Assembly: GCA_030248135.1 (NCBI GenBank)
Contig: JASANC010001692.1
Coordinates: 56,726-120,725 of the forward strand
Length of the DNA stretch: 64,000 bases
Source: Theristus sp. LFF4_11
Lineage: Eukaryota > Nematoda > Chromadorea > Monhysterida > Xyalidae
Direction: 5' to 3'
A program made the position numbers and the translations under genes. Below are positions 1 to 31,694 of the stretch, in pieces. The notes under the pieces are model-generated. The model saw nothing but the letters and a program-made list of their open reading frames with translations. It made no database searches and was not told the DNA's origin. Within the stretch, counting starts at the first letter, position 1; each line of letters begins with the position of its first letter.

Positions 1-1284
1 TCAAATTTTTTTATATAAATTGAGTAGAACAAACTTGTTGTTGTTTGTTGAAAAACTAAACATTTTTTCACACACACACACAAAATATATGTGGTTGTAA
101 ACCAAAATCACGCATTTATAAGCTACATTAGCATGTAAAGTGCTTTTAGTACTAGCGCAGTCAAGTGAACAGGCCTTGAAATACGCTTTTATCATTGAAT
201 TATGTTCTGATTTTGTAATATTTTTGCAGCACACGCACTTTTTCACATGAATTCAATGTACAGGAAAATGTAGTTTCTTTCCGTACAAATTGGTCTCGTG
301 TATTTCTGTTTTGAATATGCATTCCTTTCATAAATATGTGTCTTTTAGTATGCTTGGCGTTTGCGCGCTGACGCTACACATTTTTTCATACTTTCGGCCA
401 CTGCTTGATGATTTCTTGTATAGACTTCCATGTATTCTGCGTAATCACATTCGAACTGCGTTCATGATTCATGAGAATTTTCGGTTGCAAGTTCAAACTC
501 CAAGACATTTTGATTCAGGTTTTTTACACGTAAAAAAACAGGTGTTAGAGACACCTAAAATTTTGGATGGTACCAAAATTTTTGTTTTAGATGTCCGAAG
601 ACACCTGGAAATCCAACCGGGAAATGCGTTTTCACAACCTCTTTTCTGCTAATTTTCTTCGATCCGCGAAAAAGTTCAAAACACTGTATTTGTATTTGCT
701 ATTTTAGGGCAGTTTGCTTTCGGACACCTTGTTTGTCACATGACACCCTGATTGAAACTCTTGAAAAAAACCCTGATTTGGATGATTTTCTCATATGATA
801 CTTTTTACATTTTGCGTTTTATCATTGAATTCCAACTGCGCATGTGATTTATGGGAACTTTGGGTTGATTGTTCGAACATTCCATAAAAACCGATGGTTG
901 TCCATTCAGTTGAAAAAACGATTCACCGTGTTTGCACGATTCCATTTATGCGTTCGTGTCTGTGTGATCAATTAACAGTGGAACAAACAATACAGCCAGC
1001 TACGTGGCCAGTTGCGAAGGCGTTTCTGACAGCCTCGGTTTGAAAAAGCTGTGCAGCATTTGAAATTAGCCACTTGCGGATTTTCAGATTTTACCACCAG
1101 TTCTCTTTTGCATGCTCAATTTTATTCTTCAAATATGCACGGTTATTTAGCCTGATTGATAATCCAAAAGCCTGTCGTAATATGATGCCGTTTTCGTGGC
1201 TCGATGCTTCAACATCTCAATCTGTTACATACATATTGTATGGCATAATTTCACATCCATGCAACTACATACACTTCTGGAATA

Positions 1285-1745
1285 CCGTATTACCCCCATT
1301 AAACCCCCCCCCCCACCATTAATCCCCCCCACCAATAAACCCCCACCCCCCGACCAGTTTCCGAATAATCCCCCCCCCCACAAATAATCCCCCATGGGGG
1401 ATTATTGGAGACCTGTTTGAAACACATACCCAGCGAATTCAGTGGCTGGTTGCAGTGAAAATGATGAAATTGTGCTACCAAAGGCCCCAAATGGGTGAGT
1501 TAATAGTAATTTCATTACAAAAGGCTGTTATAAAAGGAAATTTCTATGTAGAGTAGAAGTTTCTGCGACTTTCTTGCCTGCCATGCAATGTATTTTTGCT
1601 ATTTTTCAACAAACCTCCACCCCTAGAATTTTTTGTAAAATAAACCCCCCCCCACCAATAATCCCCCCCCCCCACCAATAAACCCCCACCCCTAAAAGTC
1701 GCTGACGTATTAATCCCCCATGGGGGTTTATTGGGGGTAATACGG
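1285..1745. mobile_element. TA-flanked inverted-repeat element, copy 1 (CCGTATTACCCCC family)
   Basis: The element opens with CCGTATTACCCCCATTAAAC and closes with the inverted counterpart GGTTTATTGGGGGTAATACGG (trimmed here at the outer G). A TA dinucleotide lies directly outside both ends (1283-1284 and 1746-1747), as expected of a TA target duplication. Inside are C-tracts separated by AATAAT/AATAAA, and a roughly 250-bp unique core. A second copy with the same ends and core lies at 40013-40436. It has no open frame of note and is read as a non-autonomous MITE, probably Tc1/mariner-like because of the TA duplication. Superfamily assignment is inference. Confidence 0.8.
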
Positions 1746-3517
1746 TAATAATCTTGGGTCCTTTACATATGGTGGTGTATATGTTTCAAAATCATGGTTC
1801 TAATATATGTTGGAAAAGCACTTTTTACGAGCTTCAGTAAAACGTTTTCAGCGACATAACGGGCTTGTTTCGCTCTGGAAGGTTTTGATACAAATTATGG
1901 AGCATAGTTATGACCTGTCTCTCTACCTGTTCCAAATGTACACCGTAAACTCCATTCGGCAGTTGGCAGACGTTCTGGAGTCAAGAGCTGGTTTTTGGTG
2001 AAATATGCGTGCTGTGTGTGAAACATTCAATTTTATTGGTTGAGTTTTGGTTTGCGCCACGCTGATTGGTTAGAATTAGCGTATCAAGCTATGTAATTTG
2101 AATCGTTTTGCAGTTTTTTTGTAATGCTTGAAGTTCGTGTCTATGTTATTCAGTCATCAGATTAGCTGCGAGCCTGGATGATAGTACATGCTGTTCGAGA
2201 AAGCTGAAGATTCGTGTGAATCTGGTCATGAGCGGGCAAGCAGTTTGCAATAGTGTATACGTGTATATACGTACATGTACACAATGTACATACTTTGAAG
2301 CATTTTTGACCATATGGTCATTTCAGATTATCACCATACATCCGCACTCGTGTCCTTTCGGTCAGCGTTTGGCCTATATTAACTTATGTGCGTTACAATA
2401 AAGCAAACATAATCAGCATCACAAACCTCGCACGTTTCTCCACGTGGTGAGTACAATAAATGCCATTTTCGGCCCATTATTCTCACCTCCACGTCTGTTC
2501 TGTCGCACACTTTTTCAGTGATCGCATTTATTATAATATTATATTATTGTTTAGCATCAACATTTATACCTCCGTTTGAATGTTTATATTGTTTACTTTT
2601 CTCGCCCCTAAAACGCGCCCACCGCCCGGTCTGAGCGTTTTGGCAGTGGATGTGATGTTTTGAATATCATTCATCTTACTTTACGGAGCTTTTTTCCGAG
2701 GCAAGCAGTCAGTTCAGCGTATACGTGTATTATGGTCTCGCTTTCAAGTTTTTCGATTTTACCTTGAATATGTTATTCTTGTACAATGTTCTCTACGCTC
2801 CGTACGTTTTGGTGGGATTTGTTTTTATTTCGTTTTTCCACTACAGGCACACACCACCGCAAACAATTGGTTGTAGCTGTTTGTGTGGCGCAAGGTGGGC
2901 CGGAAGTACAGGCTTTTGGTGATCGTTTTGAATTTTCGTAATCACTTTGTAATAAGTTTGGATGGATTTCAAACAATTTTCCGGGCCAAAAACGTTTTTG
3001 AAAATCAATTCAAGCGGTTTCGAGAACAAAGAAATTGTATTTGTTTTGTTGGCAAAATGAATTAAGGACCACCTTCACAAGACTGAGTCCGCACTTTTGG
3101 ACCACTGTGTATAGCAGACAATATACTTTTGTTACGTCTAACCCACACCTTTGCCAATATACGTTACGTCCGCATAGGTTTCAGTGACAGATCGAAACAA
3201 CCGTGTTTTGTAGCGTACGTCAGTTTGTATGCGAATAGTAACCGCATAATTCTTTGTTGAATCGTTTGTAGCCTGGCTGAAATTTGTGTTTGCGCATTTT
3301 TCTTTCAGTGTCGGATTAAGTTTCAGTGATCCAAGAACGTTTTCTGAAATGAATACGCCGAAAACTACAATAATTGCTGTTACATTTTTGTACAGTTTTT
3401 ACCCCTTTTGAACATTCTGTAATTTGTGCTAGGTTTCGCTTTGTTCAGTTGCTAGCTAATCTATGAAGCTACCCGTTCAAAATGTTTTTTTATGTTTTTT
3501 ATTTCATTGTTCAAAAT

Positions 3518-3637
3518 TTTTTATTCAAAATTTTCATTTTTCAAATTCATTCAAAATCAAAATCAAAATTCAAAAAAATTCAAAAAAATTCAAAATTCAA
3601 AATCAAAATTCAAAATATTCAAAATCACGTTCAAAAT
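3518..3637. repeat. TCAAAA-type low-complexity repeat
   Basis: About 120 bp of imperfect AATTCAAAA / AATCAAAA units in tandem, with T-rich sequence just before it. It is a simple sequence repeat. The open frame across it is composed only of repeat-derived residues and is not a gene. Confidence 0.8.
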
Positions 3638-6600
3638 GATAGTTGAATATTTTTTATTAAGTAAAAAGTTGTTATCAGTAAAACCCGCCACACAGAAAAT
3701 CAACATGCCTTTTTGTCCCGTCATTGTTGCAACACAGCATAACGATCACGTTTTCTTGTATTATATTCAGCGATACAGTCAACCCTTCGGAATAATTGCA
3801 GTTTGCACTTTACATGTTTAAATGGTGAACATAAAATGCTTTTTTCCGCATTTTAGTTAGTCATCAGTGAATTCTCAGCTAACAAAATGAATGTTTCACC
3901 GTTACAAAATCGATGATTGTGCGACATTTCTGCATTTTTCCCGATTTTTCTTGACTGCGCCGAGCTGAAAGTTTTGAAAGCTGACAGTCCACAAACCACT
4001 AGTCTACAACGTTCCACAACTTTCTTCAACCCATGAGGAGATGTTTTTCTTCTATCTAAACAGACCGGCTAATAATCTCAAGTTGAAAGTCCGCGAGACG
4101 TGCCAGCAACAGTTTGTTATTGCAATATTTTTTTTCAAATTCCCGTCTCACCCCACTTCACACTGTTCTCTCATCATTCCTTTGTTTTGTCTTTCCATTT
4201 TTCACTTTTTCTCGTGCCAGGTGGCGTTTTTTCAAAACAAAAAATTGGCGTGCGGCGTTTAGAGGCGGAAAAACGGAGCAAAAATTGTTTGGAATTCCTA
4301 CTTTAGGGTACAATCGCTCGAGAAAGTAGCGGAATTATCGAGGTGTTTCTTTGCCTGGCGGTAAATCCAGAAATGTCCCTCTTTTCGGAATTTAGCAATT
4401 CATTCTCTTGTTGCCACTTGCGCGTCATCGATGTTAGTCGTGTCAATGTTGATTGGCGGCAACTTTTTTGTGCGTCTGAACGGGTTTGTTCACTGTGGTC
4501 GTCTGGACTGACGTTTCCAATTCCAGCGTTCTTTTGCTGTTTATCGCATAAAACTGCAGTGGTTTGCGGGCAAATACAAATTTTTCCCGAAAACCGTCCG
4601 CCGTCTCAAATTCCATAAACTGACGAATGGGATGATGTTTCTGAAAAACGTTTTTTTTTCAGGTGCGCAAAAGTTTTTTCGCCTTTCGCGGCTTCGAAAC
4701 TCTCGTTCTGTTGTTTCAGCGTTGCAAGCAAAAGCAGCAGGCTGTTTCGTCGTGCGCTTTTCCACTTTTTTGCAGCTTATGCTGCTGCTCTCTGTTCTGC
4801 ATAATAAAAATTTATGCCCGTCCAATGGCTCGTGTGCGGATTGGGTGCAAAAAAACGGCGTTCGCTCTTGCATTTCAAAAAATGACATCAATATTCTGTT
4901 CCGTTCATCGCAGAGAGAGACTTCAAGCAGAGCAAATGTGGCTTCGCAAAAAAACAACATTGAATCTGCAGCTCTGCTCTGTTTTTCTGGTGCACTTTGT
5001 TATCAAGCAATTGTCTCGTTGCGGTTTTTTTCGAAACTACTGCATATTTTGATGAAGCGACGTAAATTCGCCACAATTTTCGTCACCATGGTCACCCTCT
5101 CGCAATTTATCCTGCATTTGTTGAGTTTGTTTTGTGGAGATTTTCACAAAGGAAACCTGGATTGGCGCTTTTCGACAGGCATGGTTCCCCAGTGGGGCCG
5201 GTGAAAAATACACTGTCAATCTATCAAAAAATAATGACCTGCTTTATATGTTATTTTCAATGAAAAACTTCCTGGTGCAGTCGAAAGTATCAGCGCCAAA
5301 CTTGTGTATATGCGGATAGAAAGAGAAAACTCTTCAATTTGATCGAGAGAGCTCGGCAACAAGAAAAAAACAGATTGAGTGCAGACAAAAAGTCAAAAAG
5401 CCAAATACGCAAAGGAGAAAGGATCCGCGAAAAATGCTGCGCATCGCATGATGCCCTTGCTCTTGCTGTCGGTTTTGCGAAACTTTTTTCTTATCGGTTT
5501 CCCAGATCTCTCCTTCTCTCCACTGCTCATTTGTTCACATTTCCTGGTGCGGCTTAGCTTTTGTTTATTCGAATACTTGCGGACAGACAGCTGCTGCCGG
5601 TTTTGGACGGTTTTTTCTTTATTTGATAGAAATTTTTCGTCTCATTTTGCTTCTGTCCATCCGCCAACAGCTGGAATGGCTGAAAAAGATCTTCGTTTGT
5701 TAGCTGTAAATTTGAGTTTTATTCAATTTCAAAACATCGGTTTTTTTGCTGACAATTCAAACTTTGTGTCCATCAATGGTGCGACCAATCAATGAACTGA
5801 TTTGAGACACAGCCAATCACAGATCGTTGGGGAGAAATCGTGATCTTTAACTGCCTCATTTTCACTCTGTATTTTTCCCTTTCACTCTGTAGACTTTTGT
5901 TCCAGTGCAAAATCACGCAATGTCATTATTTCGATTTACATTATTGTTGTGTCATAAAACATTTATTTCGCACCAAACTATCAGCATGCCACGCCCATAA
6001 AAACCCTTGCCGAACTGTCACTGGCCTAAACTTTTTATGATCCAAGCGTTTTTGTGCCCAGACACTGATAGATTTTTCAACGGCAAAAACTTTTACGGTG
6101 GCTTGTGATTTTTCAGTAGTAACAAGAGAAATAAAAAAAAATTTTGGTTTTGCGCTGTGTGTTGCTGTGTTTGTTTTGATTTCTGTTCGCTGGAAAACCC
6201 GTTCTGCTGAAGAAAAAAGCGTGTCTCGTATTGTTAACGGAAAAATTTGTGAAGAAGCCGGCATGCGATGCTTTTTGTCGGAAAAGACAGCGCATCTTGG
6301 AAATGCTGGATGGATCACTTTCTTGCGACGATTTCCTTTTGAATAATGAATTTAGTGATGGTTAAGGTTTTGCCCGTGTTCCGTGTCGTGAAAATAAAAT
6401 CATGCGCACACGTGCATAATTTTAAGAAAAAAAACACGAAAACAACATATGTTGCAACCGTCAAAAACGCACCCAAAACAAGCAAAAAAGATGGCAAATG
6501 TAAATTTGTTATTTGGATCAGTATAAAAACAAGAGTGCTTGTGTGTTTTGGTTTGATTGTAATCTAAAACGTTCATTTCCTGGTTGAAATGCATCTTTTT

Positions 6601-8976
6601 CTCTTTCATTCCTTCAGCATTTCTCAGTGTCATCCAGCTCAACCACAATTTTTGGTTTTTTCTCATGGTGTTGTGGTAATTTTTCTGAAAAATAAAGACA
6701 AATTTACATTCAGTTCGACGGAAAAGGACATTCAGTAGTAATGTTTTTTCATACTGCTTTCGATTTTTCTGCTCACATGTGTTGTCTTTTTAGTATTGTT
6801 GGGTCTGTGCTTGTATAGCATTGCATATGGAACTGAGTGATTGATTTGCTTTTCAGATTGCTCGATGTTTTTTCCGTGATTTCATTATGCTGTTTTTTTC
6901 GATTTCGCTGTCAAGCTGTCTGACTTCTGGTTGAAATTGCATTTTACACGCTGTTTCACTCTTTTCCTCATACCCCTCCATCCATAAAGCACTTTAAAAT
7001 ATAAATAAATAAAATATTATTTTTCGATAATATTATCCGCTTTTCATCGGCCTTGAAAATGGCAACTGACTGCAAAAAATGCAAAAAATCATAAACATAT
7101 GGTTTTTCGGGTTATGACTGTCTGCTTGCTCGTTTTACTTGGTGTGGTGGCCATGTTTCCACATGTAACTATGACGTTTTTCTGCTTACACCCACACCGT
7201 GACAGCTTTACAACACCAAGCAATTTTCTGATTACACTATTATTGGTAGTGGGTGGCATGTGTGACACACACGTGTCAGATTTGGTTTAGAAAGCAAAAG
7301 AAATACAGTACAATTTGGTTCATTGTGCGGCGTTGAAACGAAAAAAAACGATATCAAATTCCATTTTCTGGTTTGTGAACTTCAGTCGTATAAACTTCAG
7401 TCTTGATTACAATCGTAAAAATGCACATTGAATGAAAGCATATGCTTGGGCGCACTTTTTTGCCATTCTCTTAGCTAACAATTCGTTTCCACTGAAACTT
7501 TCACGCCACGACCGTCTTTGGTGCATACTTGGTCTTGAAGATGCACGTTTTATGTGTCACTTTTGCTTGTAAGCCGCTTACGCTGCAAGGCCCTTCCTCC
7601 TTTGATCACGCAGTACCGGAACTGCAAGGCAGACGCTGCTTGCAAAGTTCTGGAATTATTTTATTTCCATTTTTAGCCCTAAACAATGCATACCAAGACT
7701 ATGCCGTGGTAAGAACTCATTATAAAGTGCACCGGAGTTTGAACTGGAGGGAAATGACTCACAAAATGCATGGCCAGACACGCAGACATGCATAATGGCG
7801 CCTTAGTTGATGCGAGCTCATGAATTTGATGGCAACTGGAAGAATTTCTGAAATTTTTGAAATTTGATTGTAATCCTTGCTTTAGACACAAGCAACGTCA
7901 TTTCGTATTTGGTCGACCAGATTTTGTTCTGATAATGATACAGACAATTACAGTACCCATTGATATTTGCAGCCTTGATGCAAGTGACGTCTGAAAATAA
8001 TGTGTTGAGCATGGGTTTTGGCCGATTTGATATGTTTCGTGTCGCCCTGGTTAATTGTATGAGTCAGCGTTTTCCCCTTACTTTGATTGCACTCACTAGA
8101 AATACTGTTTAGACCTGCATACTTTGTTTTTTTATTGTTTTTGTTTGTCTCTTTGACGTTCAAACCTTTGTTTATGGATTTGCGAGAATTTTTTTGTTGA
8201 AAATCATTTTTTTTATTCATTGCGGTTTTTTGCAATATTCGGCGCCATCAAACAATCTTGCCGGCCTTTGATTTCGGTGAATTTTTGTGTTTTTTTGTGT
8301 CACGATGTGCTTTTCGGTAATTTTCAGTTTTATGTCCGCGCAGTTCTTGCATATTTTTGGCGAACAAAATTATTTTCAATGTTTAAGAAACTCCATATGG
8401 AACGCCAGCAACGAACAGAGACGGCAATAAAGTGTCTGTCTTTAAATACGTTCATTTGGAATTCATGTGTTTTTATCCGGCATGTAAAGTTTTTTCTTCT
8501 TCATTCATTCTTCTCGTCCGAGGTCCGACGAAAATGAGATGCATTTACGTTCTACCACCATTTGCATTCATTTTAAATAGACACATTATTTTCATTAGTG
8601 TTGATGCCAATTGACATGCCACTTTCCGCGCACCATTATAATAATATGGTGTCAGTACGTTTGTCGTCTTATCACTATCATCTATACATTTCAGTTTGTT
8701 TGTATGTTGCAGTTTTTCATCCCATTCTTGTTTGTGATCATTTCTGTTTCGCAGTTTTACGCGTTACTTATCATGATTGCATCTCTCGGGTGCAGATGGA
8801 GTCGTTTTATAATCGTCATTTTTTTCAACACAAAAGTTATCCTTATGAAATGTATAATAAAAATATAGCTGGCTGCCTGTTTTTAAGCCACGATTTGCAG
8901 CGCCCATGCTGCATGTTGAATTTAAAAGAAAAAGTTGGTTGGAATCCTGGAAAATTTTTCTTCATTATTGTTTCAG

Positions 8977-27593
<18,617 letters not shown>

Positions 27594-28199
27594 CGACAGC
27601 AAAAAGAATAAATGACAATAATAATAATAATAATTATCAAGAAATATGCTGATTTCGTGCTTTGTGTCAAAAAAGTACGTTTTTTCTTGCGTTTTTTTCA
27701 AATTTCACAAAGTTTCAGTTTCAGTCAGATATTGCTGTTTGTCGGTACAATTATTCAGAGACCCAGGTAGCCAAATAAAGCCGGTTCCTTGTATATTTAA
27801 TATATTTTTTGCTTTTCGTTTTCGTTGCCAGTTTTCAAGTATTGTTTTCATTTGTCACAGACTTCTATGCTGGTAGAGAAGTTTTAAAACAAATTACAAT
27901 CACGTCACAATCATCTGTGTTATTTTTGCAAGCAAACCATACAATTTTAATTGAAATTATATGTATATTGAATTGCACTTACACTTTTGGACACATAAAA
28001 TAATCAATAAAATCAAATAAGAACCCGAAATAATCATCTGAACAAGCCCCGCTTGTTGACTGGAATTGACAGCCAAAATAAAAAAAACGATGCACCACTA
28101 AGCTCCGTATTTTGTTCGCTGGATTGTGATCGTCAGCGCGAATGCTGAAAGATACTGATTTTGGCATTTGTTGACAAGAATGTTGAAAAAAGTCAAACA

Positions 28200-31100
28200 T
28201 TACAAGAAATTCTGGAACTCACACACGCAAACACAAGCAGCCGATGTGAACCAGACACCCGTGTAACCGACCGTTGGTAGAAGAAAAGTGGCAACCAACG
28301 ATGTGCCAGGTGACGCAACTGACTGAAAAACTGACACAATTGAACAAAATTAAATATTTTGTGCATTATGGCATAAATCGGTTTATCCAGCGTGCTAACT
28401 GTCTCAGCAGCATTTGTGCGGTCAACATAGCCCCGAAATAGTGTGATGTTACGAGCTAAGGGTAGTATGTAACACGGAGCTGGTGTAACACGCTGTAGAT
28501 TACAATTTGCAAGCGCGGCAACATTTCACCTTCGATTCAGAGCGACTTATCTTCGGTTCCGTAAGCGACAGGCACGATGGTAGGCACAACACACCACGGA
28601 ATGGAATGTGTAATGCACAGGAATTAGTAGCCAATCAGCGAATTTTTGTTCCAAACAACCAAGCAACCAACCGGCGCCATGTAGATCCAGCCGTAATTCA
28701 GTCCAAAGTGCGCCGGGCCGAACGCCTTTTCGATCACCTGCGGAATCAGCGCGTACGTGCCAGACAAACAGAAGTACAGAGCGCAAATGAAAACCATCAG
28801 CGCCCAGCCGCCCGTCAGCGTCGTCGAGGGCAACGCGAATAGCAGCGCTGCCAACAGCGCCGTCACCAGACTCATTGCCAGCTGAGAAATTGCAGTTTTT
28901 TTTCGAGTACAGTCCATCTGGTAAAATATATGCAACATGACGTAATGACCAACCAATCAGCGCTTTGAATTGCTCATGACTACCCAATCAGCGCTGAGAA
29001 TTGCTCATGACTAACCAATCAGCGCTGAGAATTGCTCATGACCAACCAATCAGCGCTGAGAACTGCTATGACCAACCAATCAGCTAGTTGAATATATTAG
29101 CGAGATAGACTGTACGGAGGGGAGGACAAGAGTCTAACCCGCTACCAGAAAGCCACGGAGGGAGACAAACGGAACACCGCAAAGCAGATACCGTATCTCG
29201 TGAGCGCAGTGTGTTTTTGCATACTTTTATTATTATCATCAATTTTTAGGTTCTGCGACTCAATTGGTTTGCAGACGTGAAAGGGTAACTAGTCTCAATC
29301 CTTATGTGGCAATTCCAAAGATCACACCTGATACGACCACCGATCGCCGATGTAGCCCCAGAACGGGCGACCAAGCGCGTTGCATATCGAGGCGACCGAA
29401 TTGACTGACGTCAGAAAGAAATCGTCTCGGATGAACGTTTCGCCGAAGGACTGAAAAGCGCTGTTTTTTCTTTAACGACGCATTCCATTCAAGCGAGAAA
29501 GACACCTTATTTGGAACTAATGTGTCGTTAAATTTCAAACTGACATGTGCAACCCTAACGGCACTAATGAGAAACAAAAACACAGAAACCAAACAGTTTG
29601 TTAAGCAACCAGTGGCTGGCATGGACAGGTCTATTCAGGAGAACTCGGATATTACTGCCAATTTTGAATTCCCGCTTCAAGCAATATGAACTTGTTTACC
29701 AATCGATGCGCGCATTGAGACTCGGACTCGACCGAAATAAAAGATGATTATTATACCTTGTAATAAGTGGAAACAGCCGCCATGACGGGCGTGTTGAAAA
29801 ACAGCGTGAAGAATATCCACCAAAATGTGGCGCTTTTTGCGGCCGCTTTCGGATGAACCGACTGATGCTTGGCAGATTGCAGCGCATCACGCTCGATTTC
29901 ATGCTCGTAATCCTGTGTATCTAAAGTGCTCGTTTTTTTACACTGTCAATTTCTGACAAGAAGAAAATTACTTTTATTCCATCGCGATAACCAACCTGTT
30001 AATAATGGGTGCTTTTCGTCGCTGACGCTATTGTCCTGGAAAACTTGTTTGAAACACGTCTGCAACAGCGCAGTATCTTACAGTTTTTCTTACTTGCTTT
30101 CTTCTTTACTGGCATAAAGTCGTCGTAAAACTATGGTTTGAGCAGTTTTTTTTCAATCACTGAACTGAATCAACTCCACCAACCGGAGGCGCGATCATCA
30201 ACAAGATGCCGATCAGTTGCATGATGAAAAATAACGCCGCTATCACCAGAAACATTGCCGGAACACGCTTCAATAACGCAGACTGGTGAAAAATGCTGAA
30301 AAAAAGGTCCCGAGCAATGTAGACGACAAAAACGAAAGTGTATAAGGAGTAAAGGTTTGCAAAAACTCGAAATGCCAACCCATGTTCGTCGGGCGACAAA
30401 TTGTCCGGGTTCACGAACGCGGTTTCAATCGGACTGAACACAAAAGCGCCCAAGCCGTAGCCGCCAACGACAATGCCGGATGCAAGGCCGGCACGGTGCG
30501 GCAGCCACTGGAACGGAGAATGCTGGTTTTCCAAGAAAATCTCAAAAAACGCATATAGACGAAAAAAGTTGCTTTTTAATATTGTGGGACTGCGCTGCCG
30601 CGCGTCCCACGATTGGCAGATTCGATTGGTGTGCAATGAAAACAGACTTCCAGCACCTGCACAGCGCACACAATGGCGATGTTGTACAGAGCGCACGACG
30701 TCACGCTGTACACGATGCCGTACGAAAAGAGGAACCAGCCGAACGGCGCTTGTATCGTGTAGTAGCTCAACGCGACCGTGACGCTGAAACGTTGCGTGTT
30801 CTCTAAATTAGAAATCGACACTTTTCAATCTGTATTTTAACAAAAAAATCAAATCGCACTGATAATGCTAAGAAACAGCGCTTGCGCTTGCCAGGTCAAC
30901 AGCGACATCATCAGCGACGCGATACGAATGCCGAAGCGCGCCTGAAGCCAGCCGCCGAGCAGATACGACCCGGGAAGGCCGATCAGCGAGAACACCCACG
31001 ACATCATCGCCTCCGTGACGCCCGCATCGACGAGCACTTGCTGGTACGACAGAATGTATGGAAGGATGTTGCCTGGACGAAACGATTATACATACGATTG

Positions 31101-31694
31101 GCAGTTTTGTGGTTTTCGGACAAATGCACAAAAGTGTCCGAACAGTCGTCCTGTGTCCCGTCCACCTTAGGTGTCCCGCGCGTAGTGTCTTTTCTCGCGT
31201 GGTGTCCGCGATAATAAAAATGGCAACGCCACCGACGGTCGGCCGTTTTGCGTGGCTCACTTTTATTTCCGGTATACGGACACACTCGGGGTCGTGACGC
31301 CTAGGCGGATAGGAGGCCGGACACTTGTGCGGACCCGTACCCGTGCGACGCTGTGGGGTACCGATGTGCGCAGCCCTCAAACCCGGTGTGCAGCCCACAA
31401 GAAGTTTTTGCGGTGGCATTTTTGGCGACACCGATTTGAGGGCTGTGCACCATTTTGAGTGTTGTGCACATTAGCTCGCAAAGCTTGTTCGCAAGCAAAG
31501 CTCGCAAAGTTTGCTCTCGCGGGCTGCACAGCGCCCAGACCGTCGCGCGTGGGCATAGATCAAATGAAACGCGCCCGACCATAAGTGTATTGTGATCCGA
31601 TGGTCAGTTGCACAATCACGGCACCCGTCAGCGGCACGATCGAGCGGTAGCGCCGAGGCAGGCGACCAACGAGTCGCTCAATGGGATCTTTCAT
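28200..31694 (-). CDS. MFS transporter, oxalate/formate-antiporter-like (paralogue A)
   Basis: A membrane transporter of the major facilitator superfamily, closest in layout to oxalate:formate antiporter/monocarboxylate-type members; substrate unknown. Ten exons on the minus strand: 31694-31580, 31072-30892, 30783-30657, 30507-30380, 30295-30184, 30035-29996 (40-nt microexon), 29920-29757, 29450-29328, 28881-28672, 28322-28200 (stop TAA). Phases agree throughout, giving 440 residues. Diagnostic pieces are GSQYTYGNILPYILSYQ (TM1 region), SWVFSLIGLPGSYLLGG, WLPHRAGLASGIVVGG (the family WxPxRxGLAxG block), the central acidic loop, FFNTPVMAAVSTYYK, NALGRPFWGYIGDR (second-half motif A) and GLNYGWIYMAP. 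Hydrophobic segments fit a 12-helix protein. The exon-2 donor is GC (TG|GCAAGC), supported by the paralogue, which has GT at the same place and phase. Confidence 0.88.
28910..29112. mobile_element. TA-flanked MITE with internal CCAATCAGC tandem repeat, copy 1
   Basis: Ends are CAGTCCATCTGG...AATATATGCAAC on the left and TTGAATATATTAGCGAGATA GACTG on the right, inverted copies of each other, each bordered by TA. The interior consists of about five tandem ~32-bp units built on ACCAATCAGCGCTGAGAATT. A shorter copy with two units lies inverted at 50289-50408. The copy sits in the intron before exon 28881-28672 of transporter A. Confidence 0.85.
29113..29165 (-). repeat. tRNA-like SINE head fragment
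   Basis: The minus strand reads GTGGCTTTCTGGTAGCGGGT TAGACTCTTG, matching the tRNA-like head of the SINE at 33.4 kb (GTGGCCTGGTGGTAGTGCGT TAGACT). It is short and lacks a clean B box. Confidence 0.5.
29996..30035 (-). other. 40-nt microexon of transporter A
   Basis: Between TTTTCCAG and ACAG|GTTGGT the minus strand encodes DNSVSDEKHPLLT plus one base. It joins exon 5 (phase 0) to exon 7 (needs one base) exactly and supplies part of the cytoplasmic loop between the two six-helix halves. Paralogue B shows no counterpart; there exon 5 joins in frame to a longer loop exon. Confidence 0.75.
31350..31455. repeat. Short inverted-repeat element in transporter A intron 1
   Basis: GTGCGCAGCCCTCAAA at about 31357 is repeated in inverted form as TTTGAGGGCTGTGCAC near 31437-31452. 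No second copy of the whole element was noticed, so identity as a transposon is unproven. It lies in the first intron of transporter A, which also carries many GTGTCCG motifs. Confidence 0.4.

Larger units (their letters stand above)
1..8976. other. Left flank without a supportable gene
   Basis: This 9-kb stretch is AT-rich and full of short open frames, none of which shows a recognisable domain, a convincing composition or clean splice borders. Visible contents are a TA-flanked transposon-like element at 1285-1745 and a TCAAAA-type simple repeat near 3518-3637. It probably holds the promoter and 5' exon(s) of the RAPGEF1 gene that starts downstream, because the first recovered exon of that gene begins at a splice acceptor (TTTCAG before 8977) and has a phase that needs one base from an upstream exon. 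I could not identify that upstream exon. Confidence 0.5.

Noticed and set aside
3492..3821. 109-codon Lys/Phe-rich frame
   Set aside because: Translation of the TCAAAA simple repeat.
4541..5795. Cluster of overlapping 120-190-codon frames on both strands
   Set aside because: No domain, composition dominated by Phe, Cys, Ser and Leu, no agreement between splice sites and frame; typical chance frames in T-rich DNA.
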